Shown: positions 18,344 to 27,070 of the stretch, in pieces | Layout: every line of letters starts with the position of its first letter | Position numbering within the stretch: position 1 is the stretch's first letter | NCBI GenBank assembly: GCA_965205255.1 | Contig: OZ242051.1 | Location: 496,001 to 560,000 of the forward strand | Reading direction: 5' to 3' | DNA: 64,000 nucleotides | DNA from: G965205255 sp965205255 | Lineage (GTDB): Bacteria > Pseudomonadota > Gammaproteobacteria > Pseudomonadales > Endozoicomonadaceae | Notes under the pieces: generated by a model | The model's input: only the letters and a program-made list of their open reading frames with translations | Told to the model about the DNA's origin: nothing | The model's database searches: none | Made by a program: the position numbers and the translations under genes

Positions 18344-19672
18344 ATGAATATATCTAAACATCCTCGAATATTGGCTATTATATTAGCTTTGTGCTTTTCT
18401 GCTAACATACACACTGCAGGCTTGACTACTCCCTCTTCAGACAGGCAGCCTCTCCCTAGTTACGATAACCAACCGATCACCCCCAATACTTGGGAAGAAG
18501 TAGACTTTACTTATACCGATGATTTTCCGTACCAATCAGCCTACCCTCATAAAACAATCACCGGATGTGAAAAATTCATCAATACAGAAGGAAAACCAGT
18601 CTTATGCTGTACCGAGCATATGAATCTGTTGCGGCCTAAAGCACTGGTTAAGCAATGGCAGCAGGAACAGCAACATCATGGATGGGTGCCAATTACGATC
18701 AAAGAGTTCGGGATCAATGATGTGCACGGGCATATTACCGCGATTAAACCCACACATACTGATACCACTAAAATTAACCTCAGGGCACGTGCTATCCGAC
18801 CGGTCATAGCCACCTTTGAGCGGCATACACTGAATGTCCGTACGTATACCTTTAAAGACCAAAAAACCGGAAAACTCAGTGTCGTGGATGCCACTCCCAA
18901 TCACAAATTTTATGTGGAAAATAAGAAGATATTTGAATCCATACAGGATGTCTCGCCTAACGATCAGTTGCTGAGCGATAACGGTGACGCAATACAATTG
19001 ATCTGCGCCAACAATCAAAGCAGCCACTGCGGGAAAGTATACGATCCCCAAAAGAGACCGGTGCGTGTGTATAACCTGGAGGTCTATCGACAGCATCGGT
19101 ATTTTGTGGGGAGTGATCATGTATTAGTGCATAATACAAATTGTGGTAATGACCCTAGTGTTCCTGAAACAATACAATCACTGCAAAATAACGCACAAAA
19201 AATAGGCACTAAAATAAATAATCTAGATGAATTAACTAAAGGTGATATTTTTATTAGAAGTAACTTCTATAAAAAAATGGGTATAATGTATGGTCATAGT
19301 AGCTTCCATATTTACGATGAAAACCTTCCTTTTTTTAATGGTTTACTAGGAACAAGAACTATTGAGCTTACTGGTGCCGAGGATGAGTTTCTTAATATGC
19401 TTAACATTGACCGCAATGAAATTATTATTAAAGACAACCCCGATTTTGATGTAATAAATATTATTATATTTGATGGAAAAGAAACCTATAAAAACTCCGC
19501 AAACTGGATAAGCAAAAGCACTGCATCAGTATATAAGCTTAATATTAATGAGTCAGATCTAAATATGGCTATTAACGCAGAAAAAGAAGCTTTAAGAGCT
19601 AATAAACCTATGTATGGTCCTGAATACAACTGCCACACATTTGCATGCAATGTATTAAAAAAATTGTCATGA
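18344..19672 (+). CDS. Secreted Hint-domain protein with C-terminal papain-like toxin module
   Basis: A 442-residue protein. Signal peptide 1-29 (core IILALCFSANIHTAG), then the second half of a pretoxin Hint domain ending ...LEVYRQHRYFVGSDHVLVHN at H263-N264, then a 178-residue tail. The Hint part is closely alignable to that of the RHS proteins at 27549 and 35496 (NRKxYTF/K...Q.TG, HCGK, VYNLE..., RHRYFVGS) but lacks the N-terminal block with the catalytic Cys (GNCFTKETLV in the RHS proteins), so self-cleavage is doubtful. The tail has H318 in MYGHSSFHIYD and C430 in EYNCHTFACNVL, the His-then-Cys order of permuted papain/NlpC-P60 enzymes. ATG 18344 is preferred over TTG 18335. No adjacent immunity gene is evident. 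Confidence 0.75.
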   Translation: MNISKHPRILAIILALCFSANIHTAGLTTPSSDRQPLPSYDNQPITPNTWEEVDFTYTDDFPYQSAYPHKTITGCEKFINTEGKPVLCCTEHMNLLRPKALVKQWQQEQQHHGWVPITIKEFGINDVHGHITAIKPTHTDTTKINLRARAIRPVIATFERHTLNVRTYTFKDQKTGKLSVVDATPNHKFYVENKKIFESIQDVSPNDQLLSDNGDAIQLICANNQSSHCGKVYDPQKRPVRVYNLEVYRQHRYFVGSDHVLVHNTNCGNDPSVPETIQSLQNNAQKIGTKINNLDELTKGDIFIRSNFYKKMGIMYGHSSFHIYDENLPFFNGLLGTRTIELTGAEDEFLNMLNIDRNEIIIKDNPDFDVINIIIFDGKETYKNSANWISKSTASVYKLNINESDLNMAINAEKEALRANKPMYGPEYNCHTFACNVLKKLS

Positions 19673-19746
19673 TTTTATAAAGGAGAGATCTCTGCCATCT
19701 TTCTGTTGACTCTATGACACTTATTCCCCAAATTATAAATATTAAG

Positions 19747-19771
19747 GCCACCTGTAAAGGTGGTTATTTTT
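19747..19771 (+). terminator. Rho-independent terminator after the Hint/papain-like gene
   Basis: GCCACCT-GTAA-AGGTGGT stem followed by TATTTTT, about 75 nt past the stop codon. Confidence 0.6.
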
Positions 19772-20553
19772 AAGTAGTGTTTTTACGGTAGTGCCGTATG
19801 GTTGGTATTTTATGGTTGGAAAGGCGACTTTCAGGCAGTATCGTTAGGGTATACTCTAATAACGCTAATGCCTTAAATATTTTATCACCTAAGGTGCTGT
19901 TGCGATCCGGACAAAAAATGAGTTTTATTATTAAGGGTAGATTTCAACACTCCCAAACTGGAATCCTACAGGTGCAGTAACACTGAATCCGGAAAAATTG
20001 AACGACGGTGAAAGCATAGAAGAGAAACCTACCTGAAAAACAATTTAAAGAACAACTATGTTGACAAACACCGGGTGGGTGTTACTTATACAAACACTTG
20101 GTTCTAACTTATTATTGCGCTAGTTTTCTGATCTTACTGTTAAAAGCATGCTCATAATAGTAGTTAGGAGCATATTTTGGTATTAGATGCATTTGCCTAG
20201 GGAGTAAACAAACAATTCAGGAGAACAATACTATTTTAGTAAGTATAAATAGCCAGTATTTTTATTAATGGTTTTCATCATTATGAACTATATTTTTAAA
20301 GGTGTTCAATGGTACCAATTTGTATTTCATTATTGGTTTCCTGAATGTATTTTTAAAGTTTTTTTAAAAGAAAAGTGGCTACCGGAAAAATAAATAAATA
20401 ATGATTATCCGTTGCCAGAAACCGTAATGAATAACCGTGATGCACTGTCGTAATTGTAAAATAAATAAAATACTTCAAAACGCAGAAAGTTGCATTATTT
20501 AAGTCACTATGTTTAGTATTTTTCACAACAATTAAGCAACAGGTGAAAATGTT
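19772..20553. other. Long non-coding stretch with a short MITE copy
   Basis: No gene is convincing. A 60-codon frame at 19798-19980 lacks a ribosome binding site and any recognisable motif. The MITE copy is at 20087-20185. The rest, to 20553, is AT-rich and featureless to my eye apart from the ribosome binding site of the next gene. Confidence 0.4.
20087..20185. repeat. MITE-like dispersed repeat, short copy 3
   Basis: A copy of about 99 bp, in inverse orientation to copy 1. It keeps the ends (TATACAAACACTTGGTTCTAAC and TAGTTAGGAGCATATTTTGG, then TATTA) plus AAAAGCATGCTCATAATAGT, but has lost the centre of the element. Confidence 0.65.
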
Positions 20554-20880
20554 ATGAGAATAAAAAGTTTTTTTTGGATTTTAAGTATTTTGTTTGTATT
20601 GCCTGCTACCTTTGCCTACAGCTATCAGAGTATCACTTGCAGTAAAATACCGCATCGGGGTAATGTTCATTATGAGTGTTGTGCTGATTCTACTGGATTA
20701 TGGGGACCATTATGGGTGACAGCAATTAATAAGTGTGAAAAGTATCATTCTAAAAACGGTTATCCTTGGCAAACTAGAAATAACTGTACTTATTGGACAG
20801 CAGTTTATTATAGCTACCCAGACAGGTCTATTAAGAGTGAATGTGATGCGTATAAAGGAGTTCTTGTCGATCCCTCCTGA
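20554..20880 (+). CDS. Small secreted cysteine-rich protein, family A
   Basis: A 108-residue protein with a Sec signal peptide (MRIKSFFWILSILFVLPATFA). The mature part of about 85 residues has seven Cys, including a CC pair, in the order C-x(10)-YECC-...-W-x-PLW-...-C-...-NGY-...-C. The same order (C, Y-x-CC, W-x-P, C, NGY, C) occurs in the protein at 26048, so the two appear homologous. No named family recognised. AGGTGA precedes the ATG, and a strong hairpin follows. Extracytoplasmic and probably disulfide-bonded by inference. Confidence 0.7.
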   Translation: MRIKSFFWILSILFVLPATFAYSYQSITCSKIPHRGNVHYECCADSTGLWGPLWVTAINKCEKYHSKNGYPWQTRNNCTYWTAVYYSYPDRSIKSECDAYKGVLVDPS

Positions 20881-20915
20881 TCTTTCTGATCGATTAGTCA
20901 GAACTTTCTTGTTAG

Positions 20916-20943
20916 CTTTCAGTTAGCTTAATATAACTGAAAG
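20916..20943 (+). terminator. Perfect 10-bp hairpin after small secreted protein
   Basis: CTTTCAGTTA pairs with TAACTGAAAG across a short loop, 36 nt after the stop. It is followed by TTAATG, not a real T-run, so its role as terminator is provisional. A second weaker stem (TTCTGA/TCAGAA) lies just upstream at 20884-20903. Confidence 0.45.
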
Positions 20944-21144
20944 TTAATGCATCCGGACAGACTTGCTTGTAACCTGTTACTCACTAATTATTCTAGGTCT
21001 TAGTGGAGAAACCACACTCGTTAATAAAGATGATTTTAGATTAAATCCCTGCGTCAAATACCGGTAAACTTTACTTTTAGCTTTCAAACCTTACAATGGT
21101 TGCCTTATCGCAACTACACAATTGGTCAGGTGATAATATAGCAA

Positions 21145-22278
21145 ATGATCTGTACAACATCAGACTCTGATAAGACTAGGAAGCATTCAGATACTGACGG
21201 TCTTCCAAAAGAAACAGAAGCTCGTAATTTTAGTGATCGTATGCTCTTTTGGTATGACCAGGCAGGTCGAAAATTTCTTCCATGGCAGCAAAACATTACG
21301 CCTTATAAAGTGTGGGTCAGTGAAATCATGTTACAACAAACTCAGGTGGTAACTGTTATTCCCTATTTTGAAAGATTTATGGAATCATTTTCAGAGGTTG
21401 ATTCACTAGCTCAAACTTCGCTTGATGAAGTTATGGCGCATTGGAGTGGCTTAGGTTATTACTCTCGCGCAAGAAATCTTTACAAAACTGCTGATATAAT
21501 CACGCACATTTACGCTGGAAAATTTCCAGAAAACCTTAAAAAATTAATGGCGTTACCGGGAATAGGACGCTCAACAGCCGGTGCTATAGCATCAATTGCA
21601 ATGAATATACGTGCACCTATTCTCGACGGTAATGTTAAAAGAGTACTTACCCGGTATTTTGCTATTTCTGGCTGGTATGGTAAATCTTCAGTTGAAAAAA
21701 CATTATGGAACTACGCAGAGTTGTTGTTACCTCAGCAACGCTTTGGTCATTACAATCAGTCACTGATGGATCTTGGTGCTATAATTTGCAAGCGCACCAC
21801 TCCGAAGTGTTGTGACTGTCCCTTGCAAACAGGCTGTATAGCGAAAAACAATAATCAACAATCGTTATATCCAAGCTCAAAACCTAAAAAAACGCTTCCG
21901 GTAAAAACAACAAAAATGCTAATACTTTTCAATAAAAATGGTGAGGTTTTATTAAAAAAACGTCCGGCAAAAGGGGTCTGGGGCAGTCTGTGGTCATTAC
22001 CGGAATACAATGACAAACAATCGCTAAAACAGACTATTGAACCACTGACCATCAATATACAGTTATCAGGTGAGCAACCCGTTTATCGACATACTTTTAG
22101 TCACTATCATTTGGATATCATTCCAGTTTATGCAAAAACAACTGATAAAAACTCCGTCCCTGATGATCAAATCAGCTTTTGGAGGTGGCTTGGTGTCAAA
22201 CAGGTCACCTCTGTTGGTTTGCCAGCACCAGTAAAAAAATTAATTGTATTTAGAAAAAACAACGATACTGAACCTTGA
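21145..22278 (+). CDS. mutY: Adenine DNA glycosylase MutY
   Basis: Removes adenine mispaired with 8-oxoguanine in base excision repair; 377 residues. Visible: LQQTQVVTVIPYFERF, the helix-hairpin-helix LPGIGRSTAGAI, catalytic Asp in LDGNVKRV, the [4Fe-4S] ligands C-x6-C-x2-C-x5-C (CKRTTPKCCDCPLQTGC), and a C-terminal NUDIX-like 8-oxoG recognition domain with RHTFSHYHLDI. The N-terminus has about 25 residues more than the E. coli protein; ATG 21145 is the first start but its ribosome binding site is weak, so the true start may be slightly downstream. Confidence 0.95.
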   Translation: MICTTSDSDKTRKHSDTDGLPKETEARNFSDRMLFWYDQAGRKFLPWQQNITPYKVWVSEIMLQQTQVVTVIPYFERFMESFSEVDSLAQTSLDEVMAHWSGLGYYSRARNLYKTADIITHIYAGKFPENLKKLMALPGIGRSTAGAIASIAMNIRAPILDGNVKRVLTRYFAISGWYGKSSVEKTLWNYAELLLPQQRFGHYNQSLMDLGAIICKRTTPKCCDCPLQTGCIAKNNNQQSLYPSSKPKKTLPVKTTKMLILFNKNGEVLLKKRPAKGVWGSLWSLPEYNDKQSLKQTIEPLTINIQLSGEQPVYRHTFSHYHLDIIPVYAKTTDKNSVPDDQISFWRWLGVKQVTSVGLPAPVKKLIVFRKNNDTEP

Positions 22279-22285
22279 CTGTTGA

Positions 22286-22449
22286 TATTAAACAAAAACA
22301 TGCTTCTAACTTCGTATTGCACTACTTTTCTGATCTTTATTTTATCTGTTTAAGCTCTTCGCAATAGCAGGCTTACACATCACCTCTCTTTTAACAGTAA
22401 GCCATAAAAGCATGCTCATAGCAGTAGTTAGAAACAGATTTTGGTATTA
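22286..22449. repeat. MITE-like dispersed repeat, copy 4
   Basis: Full-length copy in the orientation opposite to copy 1: TTCTAACTTCGTATTGC at the left, AACAGTAAGCCATAAAAGCATGCTCATAGCAGTAG and GTTAGAAACAGATTTTGGTATTA (split here) at the right. It lies directly after mutY. Confidence 0.75.
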
Positions 22450-22477
22450 TTCAATTTTGTATAAACAATACTTCAAG

Positions 22478-22683
22478 CTCTTTTACGCAGAAGTAGTCCC
22501 GTACTCGCTAAGCTCCGTGTAGATATCGTTGACTTTTTAATATCCTTTTCTCTGGTAGTTGTTGAGTTAAGCGAACGAAAGTTAACATTTGTAAAATCGA
22601 CGCTTCGTTGGTATCTATGATTCAGACGTTTTTCATTCGTCTCATATTAACGACTAAGATTTCTAAAATGTTGCTCTGCCATG
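22478..22683. repeat. Dispersed repeat, probably an IS remnant (copy near 42885)
   Basis: The stretch CGCTTCGTTGGTATC...GACTAAGATTT...GCTCTGCCATGAAAAAA has a diverged counterpart at about 42930-43024, and AGTAGTCCCGTACTCGCTAAG near 22490 matches sequences at about 34745 and 42700. On the minus strand both copies read as broken peptide with a shared KRL-x-RYQRSxDF string, suggesting a decayed transposase that I cannot assign to a family. Confidence 0.45.
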
Positions 22684-22691
22684 AAAAAAGA

Positions 22692-23894
22692 TCAGGTTAA
22701 TCTTTCAGTTTGTTGCTTTTGGCGTATTTTTTCTTCTGTCATTTTGATAAAAAAATTATTGCCAAGCCAACACTTAAAGGTAAACCACGTAAAGAAAATA
22801 GTTACCAGTAACGGGTTAACCCATGATTCCCAGTCAGAAAACAGCTTTGATAAACCTGAAGCAAATAGCGTGCCTGTAACCAATAGAGCCATTGCTGTCA
22901 TGATTGGTTTGTTTTTTTCAGAGAAAGCCACCCCAAAGCCAAAGCTGTAAATGTAGCCGATAAAAACATAATCTGTATTTTCTGAACGGGGATTGAACAT
23001 TAACAAATAGGCTGATGCAAGTATAAAAGTACATAGCGCAGCCTTTGGAATGGTGGTTTTATTAGCCATCTTAAGGCAGGTTAGCAGCGTGAATAGTGCT
23101 ATGAGCAGGCGTATGATTATTTGTAAGCTGTGAGGGATGTGGTATCCAGTTAGCTGAAAGCTGACATTTAACAAACTGGCCCAGCCTGCTTCATTTATAC
23201 CAACGTTTACGGCCTGTTCCAACATGTGGACAAACCCAAGGTACTGACTAAAAACATACGGCCATGCATTTATCAAAAAGGGAAGCAAAAAAACAAGAAA
23301 GGTAGTAATTAAAACCTTTTTCCAAAGAGGCCTGAAAGTAGCTGTTGCTAAAAGAAAAAAGACAATAAATGTTGGCTTGATAGCCAGACCTATAGCAAGT
23401 AATATTGAGGCTACAGACCATTTTTGCCTTGCAATAGCCACCGTCGTCCAAAGCAAGATGCCTGACATGAGAATATTTGCCTGACAATTACGAAGACTGG
23501 AAAAAGCAAGAGGCAGCGTTCCCAGTGTTATCCACAAGAAAAAGCTTTTGGTTTTACATGGCTTAAAAAAAAGAGACAGCGCATACAAGCCGGAAACAAA
23601 AACACAAGATTGTATAAACTCCCATATGGCGCTAGCGGCATGAAACCCTAAAAGGGTCAAAGGTGCCATTAAAGCAGCGAAAGTAGGAAAATAAATAAAC
23701 CCCCGCCCACCACTATACAAATTAGTCTGCTCTAACCATAACTTACCTGATTGGTAATAGCTATGAAAAACGCTACGCATTTCTGGGTACAACAGCGCTT
23801 TAAGGGTGGCGACTATAATGATAAGCGACCATAAAGTCAGCGCTACCTGATCATGTATTGATATCTTTTTTACTTTGAATTTGAACTCATTCAT
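22692..23894 (-). CDS. Polytopic membrane glycosyltransferase, GT87/DUF2029-like
   Basis: A 400-residue protein with about ten hydrophobic segments. The first loop carries YSGGRGFIYFPTFAALMAPL, followed by the IWEFIQ helix, which matches the GT87 (DUF2029) family of polyprenyl-phosphate-mannose-dependent glycosyltransferases of the GT-C fold. The acidic residue just outside the first transmembrane segment expected for catalysis is plausible (E-x-R region) but not certain. Substrate unknown; lipid-linked or surface glycan synthesis is inferred. It is transcribed toward mutY, alone. Confidence 0.75.
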   Translation of the reverse strand: MNEFKFKVKKISIHDQVALTLWSLIIIVATLKALLYPEMRSVFHSYYQSGKLWLEQTNLYSGGRGFIYFPTFAALMAPLTLLGFHAASAIWEFIQSCVFVSGLYALSLFFKPCKTKSFFLWITLGTLPLAFSSLRNCQANILMSGILLWTTVAIARQKWSVASILLAIGLAIKPTFIVFFLLATATFRPLWKKVLITTFLVFLLPFLINAWPYVFSQYLGFVHMLEQAVNVGINEAGWASLLNVSFQLTGYHIPHSLQIIIRLLIALFTLLTCLKMANKTTIPKAALCTFILASAYLLMFNPRSENTDYVFIGYIYSFGFGVAFSEKNKPIMTAMALLVTGTLFASGLSKLFSDWESWVNPLLVTIFFTWFTFKCWLGNNFFIKMTEEKIRQKQQTERLT

Positions 23895-24066
23895 GCTGTG
23901 AAAAATACACTTAATATTTTAGTTTTGTTGCTAATTTAATTTCATTTAAAAGGAGTATTTTAAACAAAAATGAAAATGAAAACCATAACCATTGTTTGTT
24001 ATGGTTGTAGCCCATCATTATGTATTTTGTTCTGTAAACTACACATTCAAAATTATATTAATATTG

Positions 24067-24738
24067 TTATTTCTGTTGATTATTTACTTCGCCGTCATGA
24101 AGAATTGTTCTTCTTACGTTATCTTTAACGGGTAAAACCCTGCTTACTTTTTCTATCGCTTGATTCACGGATAATGATTCGTATTTTACGCTATATTTCG
24201 CAAGAACAACCCCAGTTCTGCTTTTACCGTCTTCGCAATGCAGGTAAAAGACGGTTGGTTCATTTGCCTTTAAAACAGAATTATGCAACAAGTTAACGGC
24301 TCGCTCCACCTCCTGATAATTGTAATGGTCTGTGGGCTTTTCACCAATTAAGTGAATAGGATTATTTAAAAATAATCCTGACTTTTTATGGCTATCAAAA
24401 TAGGCTTTTTCTGTCCTTACCTGAATTTTTTCATACAACGGCCAGTCGTTTCTCAATAACGATATATCTACAAGACGGAAGCTATCAGGTAATGGATAGT
24501 CTGCTGCTTTTGCTCTCTCACGCAAAATTTTAATAAGTTTATTGTACTCAAAGCTTATATTTCTTGTTGGAGTGTTACCTCTGAAAATCCAAGCATGTTT
24601 TGTTGGCTTGTCATAAAAGGCTACAATTTTTGGGTCTAAATGTTTATGTCTTAGTTTCGATATATTGCTATAAATGAAAGTTGCTACTGCACACAGAATA
24701 ACTACGGATAAAAATGCAACTACTTTTTTTTTTGACAT
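24067..24738 (-). CDS. Membrane-anchored or secreted protein tyrosine/dual-specificity phosphatase
   Basis: A 223-residue protein with an N-terminal hydrophobic segment (VVAFLSVVILCAVATFIYS) that acts as signal peptide or anchor. The phosphatase loop is LHCEDGKSRTGVVLAKY, the HC-x5-R-T/S signature, with C168 as nucleophile and the following Arg. An upstream Asp (PTDHYNYQEV) is the candidate general acid. The small, extracytoplasmic form resembles bacterial DSP-like phosphatases and secreted effectors; the target (protein, phosphoinositide) is unknown. ATG 24738 is preferred to GTG 24747. A 12-bp perfect palindrome AACACCGGTGTT (24743-24754) lies just upstream of the start and could be an operator. 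Confidence 0.8.
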   Translation of the reverse strand: MSKKKVVAFLSVVILCAVATFIYSNISKLRHKHLDPKIVAFYDKPTKHAWIFRGNTPTRNISFEYNKLIKILRERAKAADYPLPDSFRLVDISLLRNDWPLYEKIQVRTEKAYFDSHKKSGLFLNNPIHLIGEKPTDHYNYQEVERAVNLLHNSVLKANEPTVFYLHCEDGKSRTGVVLAKYSVKYESLSVNQAIEKVSRVLPVKDNVRRTILHDGEVNNQQK

Positions 24739-24742
24739 ATTT

Positions 24743-24754
24743 AACACCGGTGTT
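24743..24754. promoter_or_regulatory. 12-bp palindrome at the start of the phosphatase gene
   Basis: AACACCGGTGTT is a perfect palindrome 5 nt upstream of ATG 24738. It overlaps the place where a ribosome binding site would be and may be an operator or a chance palindrome. Confidence 0.3.
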
Positions 24755-24884
24755 CACTATATAGCCAAGAATGATATATGCAACCTAAGATAAAGTCGAG
24801 TATATCATTAATGTAATGGCAAGAATGTTGTCCACTCCCCCTAAAGTGAAGCCATTATAATTAATGTATCCTTACATCTTAAAA

Positions 24885-25699
24885 CGAGCAGAAAACTTAT
24901 ACACAAACAAAATCAAAGTATGCGTTTGATGGTGTTGAAAATTATCATTGATCCGGCTAAACGACTCTTGTTTCATTTTCTCACAAGTGGATTCAAAAGA
25001 TTCATTAATGGTACTTTTAAACACTACCACTGAATGGAAAAAATACATTATTTCTTACTAATTTATTCATCACCTTCCAGCACCGTTCTATGGGGTTCAT
25101 ATTCTGGCTATAAGGTGGAAAAAGGTGAATATCAATATTAAGCTTTTCTTTATTGGAAAATATCTCTGCTCTTCAGTTGCAAGACCTGCGATCCAAAATA
25201 AAGTGAATTTTCTTATCTTGGATAAGCCTGTTTTAAGGCATCAATGAAATCCGCAACGGAGTCACTATTGATTGTTTTGTATGTCTTGCTGGTCAGCGTC
25301 AGGTCAGTCAGATGAATCGCCCCCAGCAGGCTTACCCGCGTACGTAAAGTACCTGTTTTTATCGGCTTATTTGCCGCTTTTTATTCAACCGTCTGAGAAT
25401 TTTGTTGCCATTATCGCACCAATTTCGTCGTTAAATAAAATCACATCAATATCGGGCGACTGATCTTTGAACTGTTGATACTCATTAAGATAACAGCGGA
25501 CAATCTGCTCATCAACAAACAGTACATGTGCAATCTGACGGAAACGCCAACCTTCATCGACCCAAAGAACTACTTTCATGCGATCAACTGTCTTCCGGCC
25601 TTTTTCAGAATTGTGGCGTTCTAATAGCAAGGTTCGCACGACATTGGATAATAATTTATGCTTGAGCGTTATAATGTAACAACAGTAAATAAACGGCAA
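24885..25699 (-). pseudogene. IS630-family transposase, degenerate
   Basis: Read on the minus strand, the segment retains the order of an IS630/Tc1-type transposase in broken frames. An N-terminal helix-turn-helix (KVVLWVDEGWRFRQIAHVL, 25385-25699) is followed by a DDE-domain part (TRVSLLGAIHLTDLTL, then SVADFIDALKQAYP), the PPYSQNMNPIERCW motif (about 25075-25110), and the end (SFSRINDNFQ). Stop codons and frameshifts separate the parts, and about 800 bp remains of the usual roughly 1 kb. It is dead, but relatives elsewhere could mobilise TA-targeting MITEs such as those found here. Confidence 0.75.
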
Positions 25700-26047
25700 T
25701 TGTATTTATAGCATCCGCACTTTTATGTGGTTAGCGTATAATACGTAAATAACTAATTAAAATCACTATTTTGAGTGCTTGATAAAACTGGCAGTTAGAA
25801 TTATATTTTGAGCGAGCTTTATTATGTGGTGTACAAGTTTACATGCTGACACTGGAATCCCTTAAAATAAAATGAGCAGATTGGGGTTTTGGCTCATCCT
25901 CTTCCCTGTTTTTTTTGGGTCACCCGTATATTTAAACACCGCCAACTTTCCATATTGAATTACAAAGAAGATTTAAAAAATGTGGATATAGTTTAAGTAT
26001 CTAAAAGTGCTTGTATTGAGTTAAGTTTATTATTAGAGGATGTAATT
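25700..26047. other. Intergenic region before small secreted protein
   Basis: No gene seen. A TATAAT-like box (GCGTATAATACG near 25737) has no good -35 at proper spacing. AGAGGA just before 26048 is the ribosome binding site of the next gene. Confidence 0.3.
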
Positions 26048-26527
26048 ATGAAGTTATTTAATTCCATACTGTTTACGGTGAGCCTATTGTTTGTTTTGAC
26101 AAACGCTAATGCAGTATATTCTTCATTTGCTGTGTGTAAAAACGGTGGTAAGGTAGTTGAACAGTATGCATGTTGTAATCTAGCACCAGAAGGTGGTGAT
26201 ACATGGTGGATACCAGTCCGTGGGCATTTTTCTGCTCCCTCAGATACAATCTGTAACCATCTTTGGGAAGGTCTGGATCAGAATGGATACGTTCATAATC
26301 GCATCGTTAGCTCACATGCGTCGGGGCACTGTTCTGTGCCTGATGAACATGGTAATGGAGGATCTGGGGCAGCAAAGCTGACAAAATATATAAGAGATGG
26401 TGCTTATGTACTGCAGGAACAAGGTTCTTATGATATTGTTGGACTGTGTAATAGTGAAGGTGGCTCTGGTTCTTCAGCTACAGCAGTGTCAAAATTACAA
26501 CCAACCACCAGTGCTGTCAATAACTGA
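26048..26527 (+). CDS. Small secreted cysteine-rich protein, family A (second member)
   Basis: A 159-residue protein with a Sec signal peptide ending ...VLTNANA. The mature part shows C-x(9)-YACC, WWIP, C-x(10)-NGY and a later C, the same order as the protein at 20554, plus a Gly/Ser-rich C-terminal stretch (GGSGSSATA). Overall identity is low but the spacing of Cys, Trp, Pro and NGY supports homology. AGAGGA lies 7 nt before the ATG. Function unknown; an extracellular, disulfide-stabilised role is inferred. It is the last gene before the RHS tandem array. Confidence 0.7.
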   Translation: MKLFNSILFTVSLLFVLTNANAVYSSFAVCKNGGKVVEQYACCNLAPEGGDTWWIPVRGHFSAPSDTICNHLWEGLDQNGYVHNRIVSSHASGHCSVPDEHGNGGSGAAKLTKYIRDGAYVLQEQGSYDIVGLCNSEGGSGSSATAVSKLQPTTSAVNN

Positions 26528-27070
26528 GTTAAACTCTTTCATTTAAATCTGATCAAATCAGAATATATGGATGAGTAATACCATTTTTGTTAATGTGGCA
26601 CCCTGAAGACAGTATTATGACAACGAAAGTTAACAGCTGGGCTGGTTGTCTATTCTGATCAAGGGTGTCGGTATGCCCCTTTCCAGACTTAATGCAACCC
26701 TACGGTTGCTTTTGAGTGCATAGAAAAATATTGGTCCAGATCAAAACGTATAATACCAAAGCCTGCTTGTAACCTCTTACTGCGCTAATTTTATGAATGC
26801 TTATGCAATGACCCTGCATCTGAAGAAGATCTCAACATCTTCATTGATTAACAAATATATTCTCTCAATTAAGAGTCCGGTTCCATCAAACCAGAACACT
26901 TTTATCCATATCAAGAGAATATGAACAATATTTTTCATTCTGAACAGACATAGAGTTATTGACACGACGGATTAGACTAGCCTGAAAAATCATCTGTTTT
27001 TCCAAATCAGAGGAGTTGAACGACAAGGTAATTGGAACGTATATTGAATGCCATGAACTTTGAGTCTTCT
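26528..27070. other. Non-coding region before the RHS array, repeat remnants
   Basis: No supported gene. A partial MITE (26752-26810, TACCAAAGCCTGCTTGTAAC...TGCGCTAATTTTATG) is followed by the AAGAGTCCGGTTCCATCAAA remnant that recurs near 13515. A minus-strand frame at 26886-27074 has no motif and lies in this repeat remnant. Confidence 0.4.
26752..26810. repeat. MITE-like dispersed repeat, partial copy 5
   Basis: Only the left end remains: TACCAAAGCCTGCTTGTAACCTC followed by TACTGCGCTAATTTTATGAATGC (split here). A similar fragment (GCTTGTAACCTGTTACTCAC) is seen at about 20962. Confidence 0.45.

Noticed and set aside
19798..19980. Possible 60-residue gene after the Hint/papain gene, for example an immunity protein
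   Set aside because: No ribosome binding site, lies beyond the terminator, no motif; cannot be supported.
25272..25463. Plus-strand frame in the IS630 region
   Set aside because: Antisense to the recognisable degenerate transposase.
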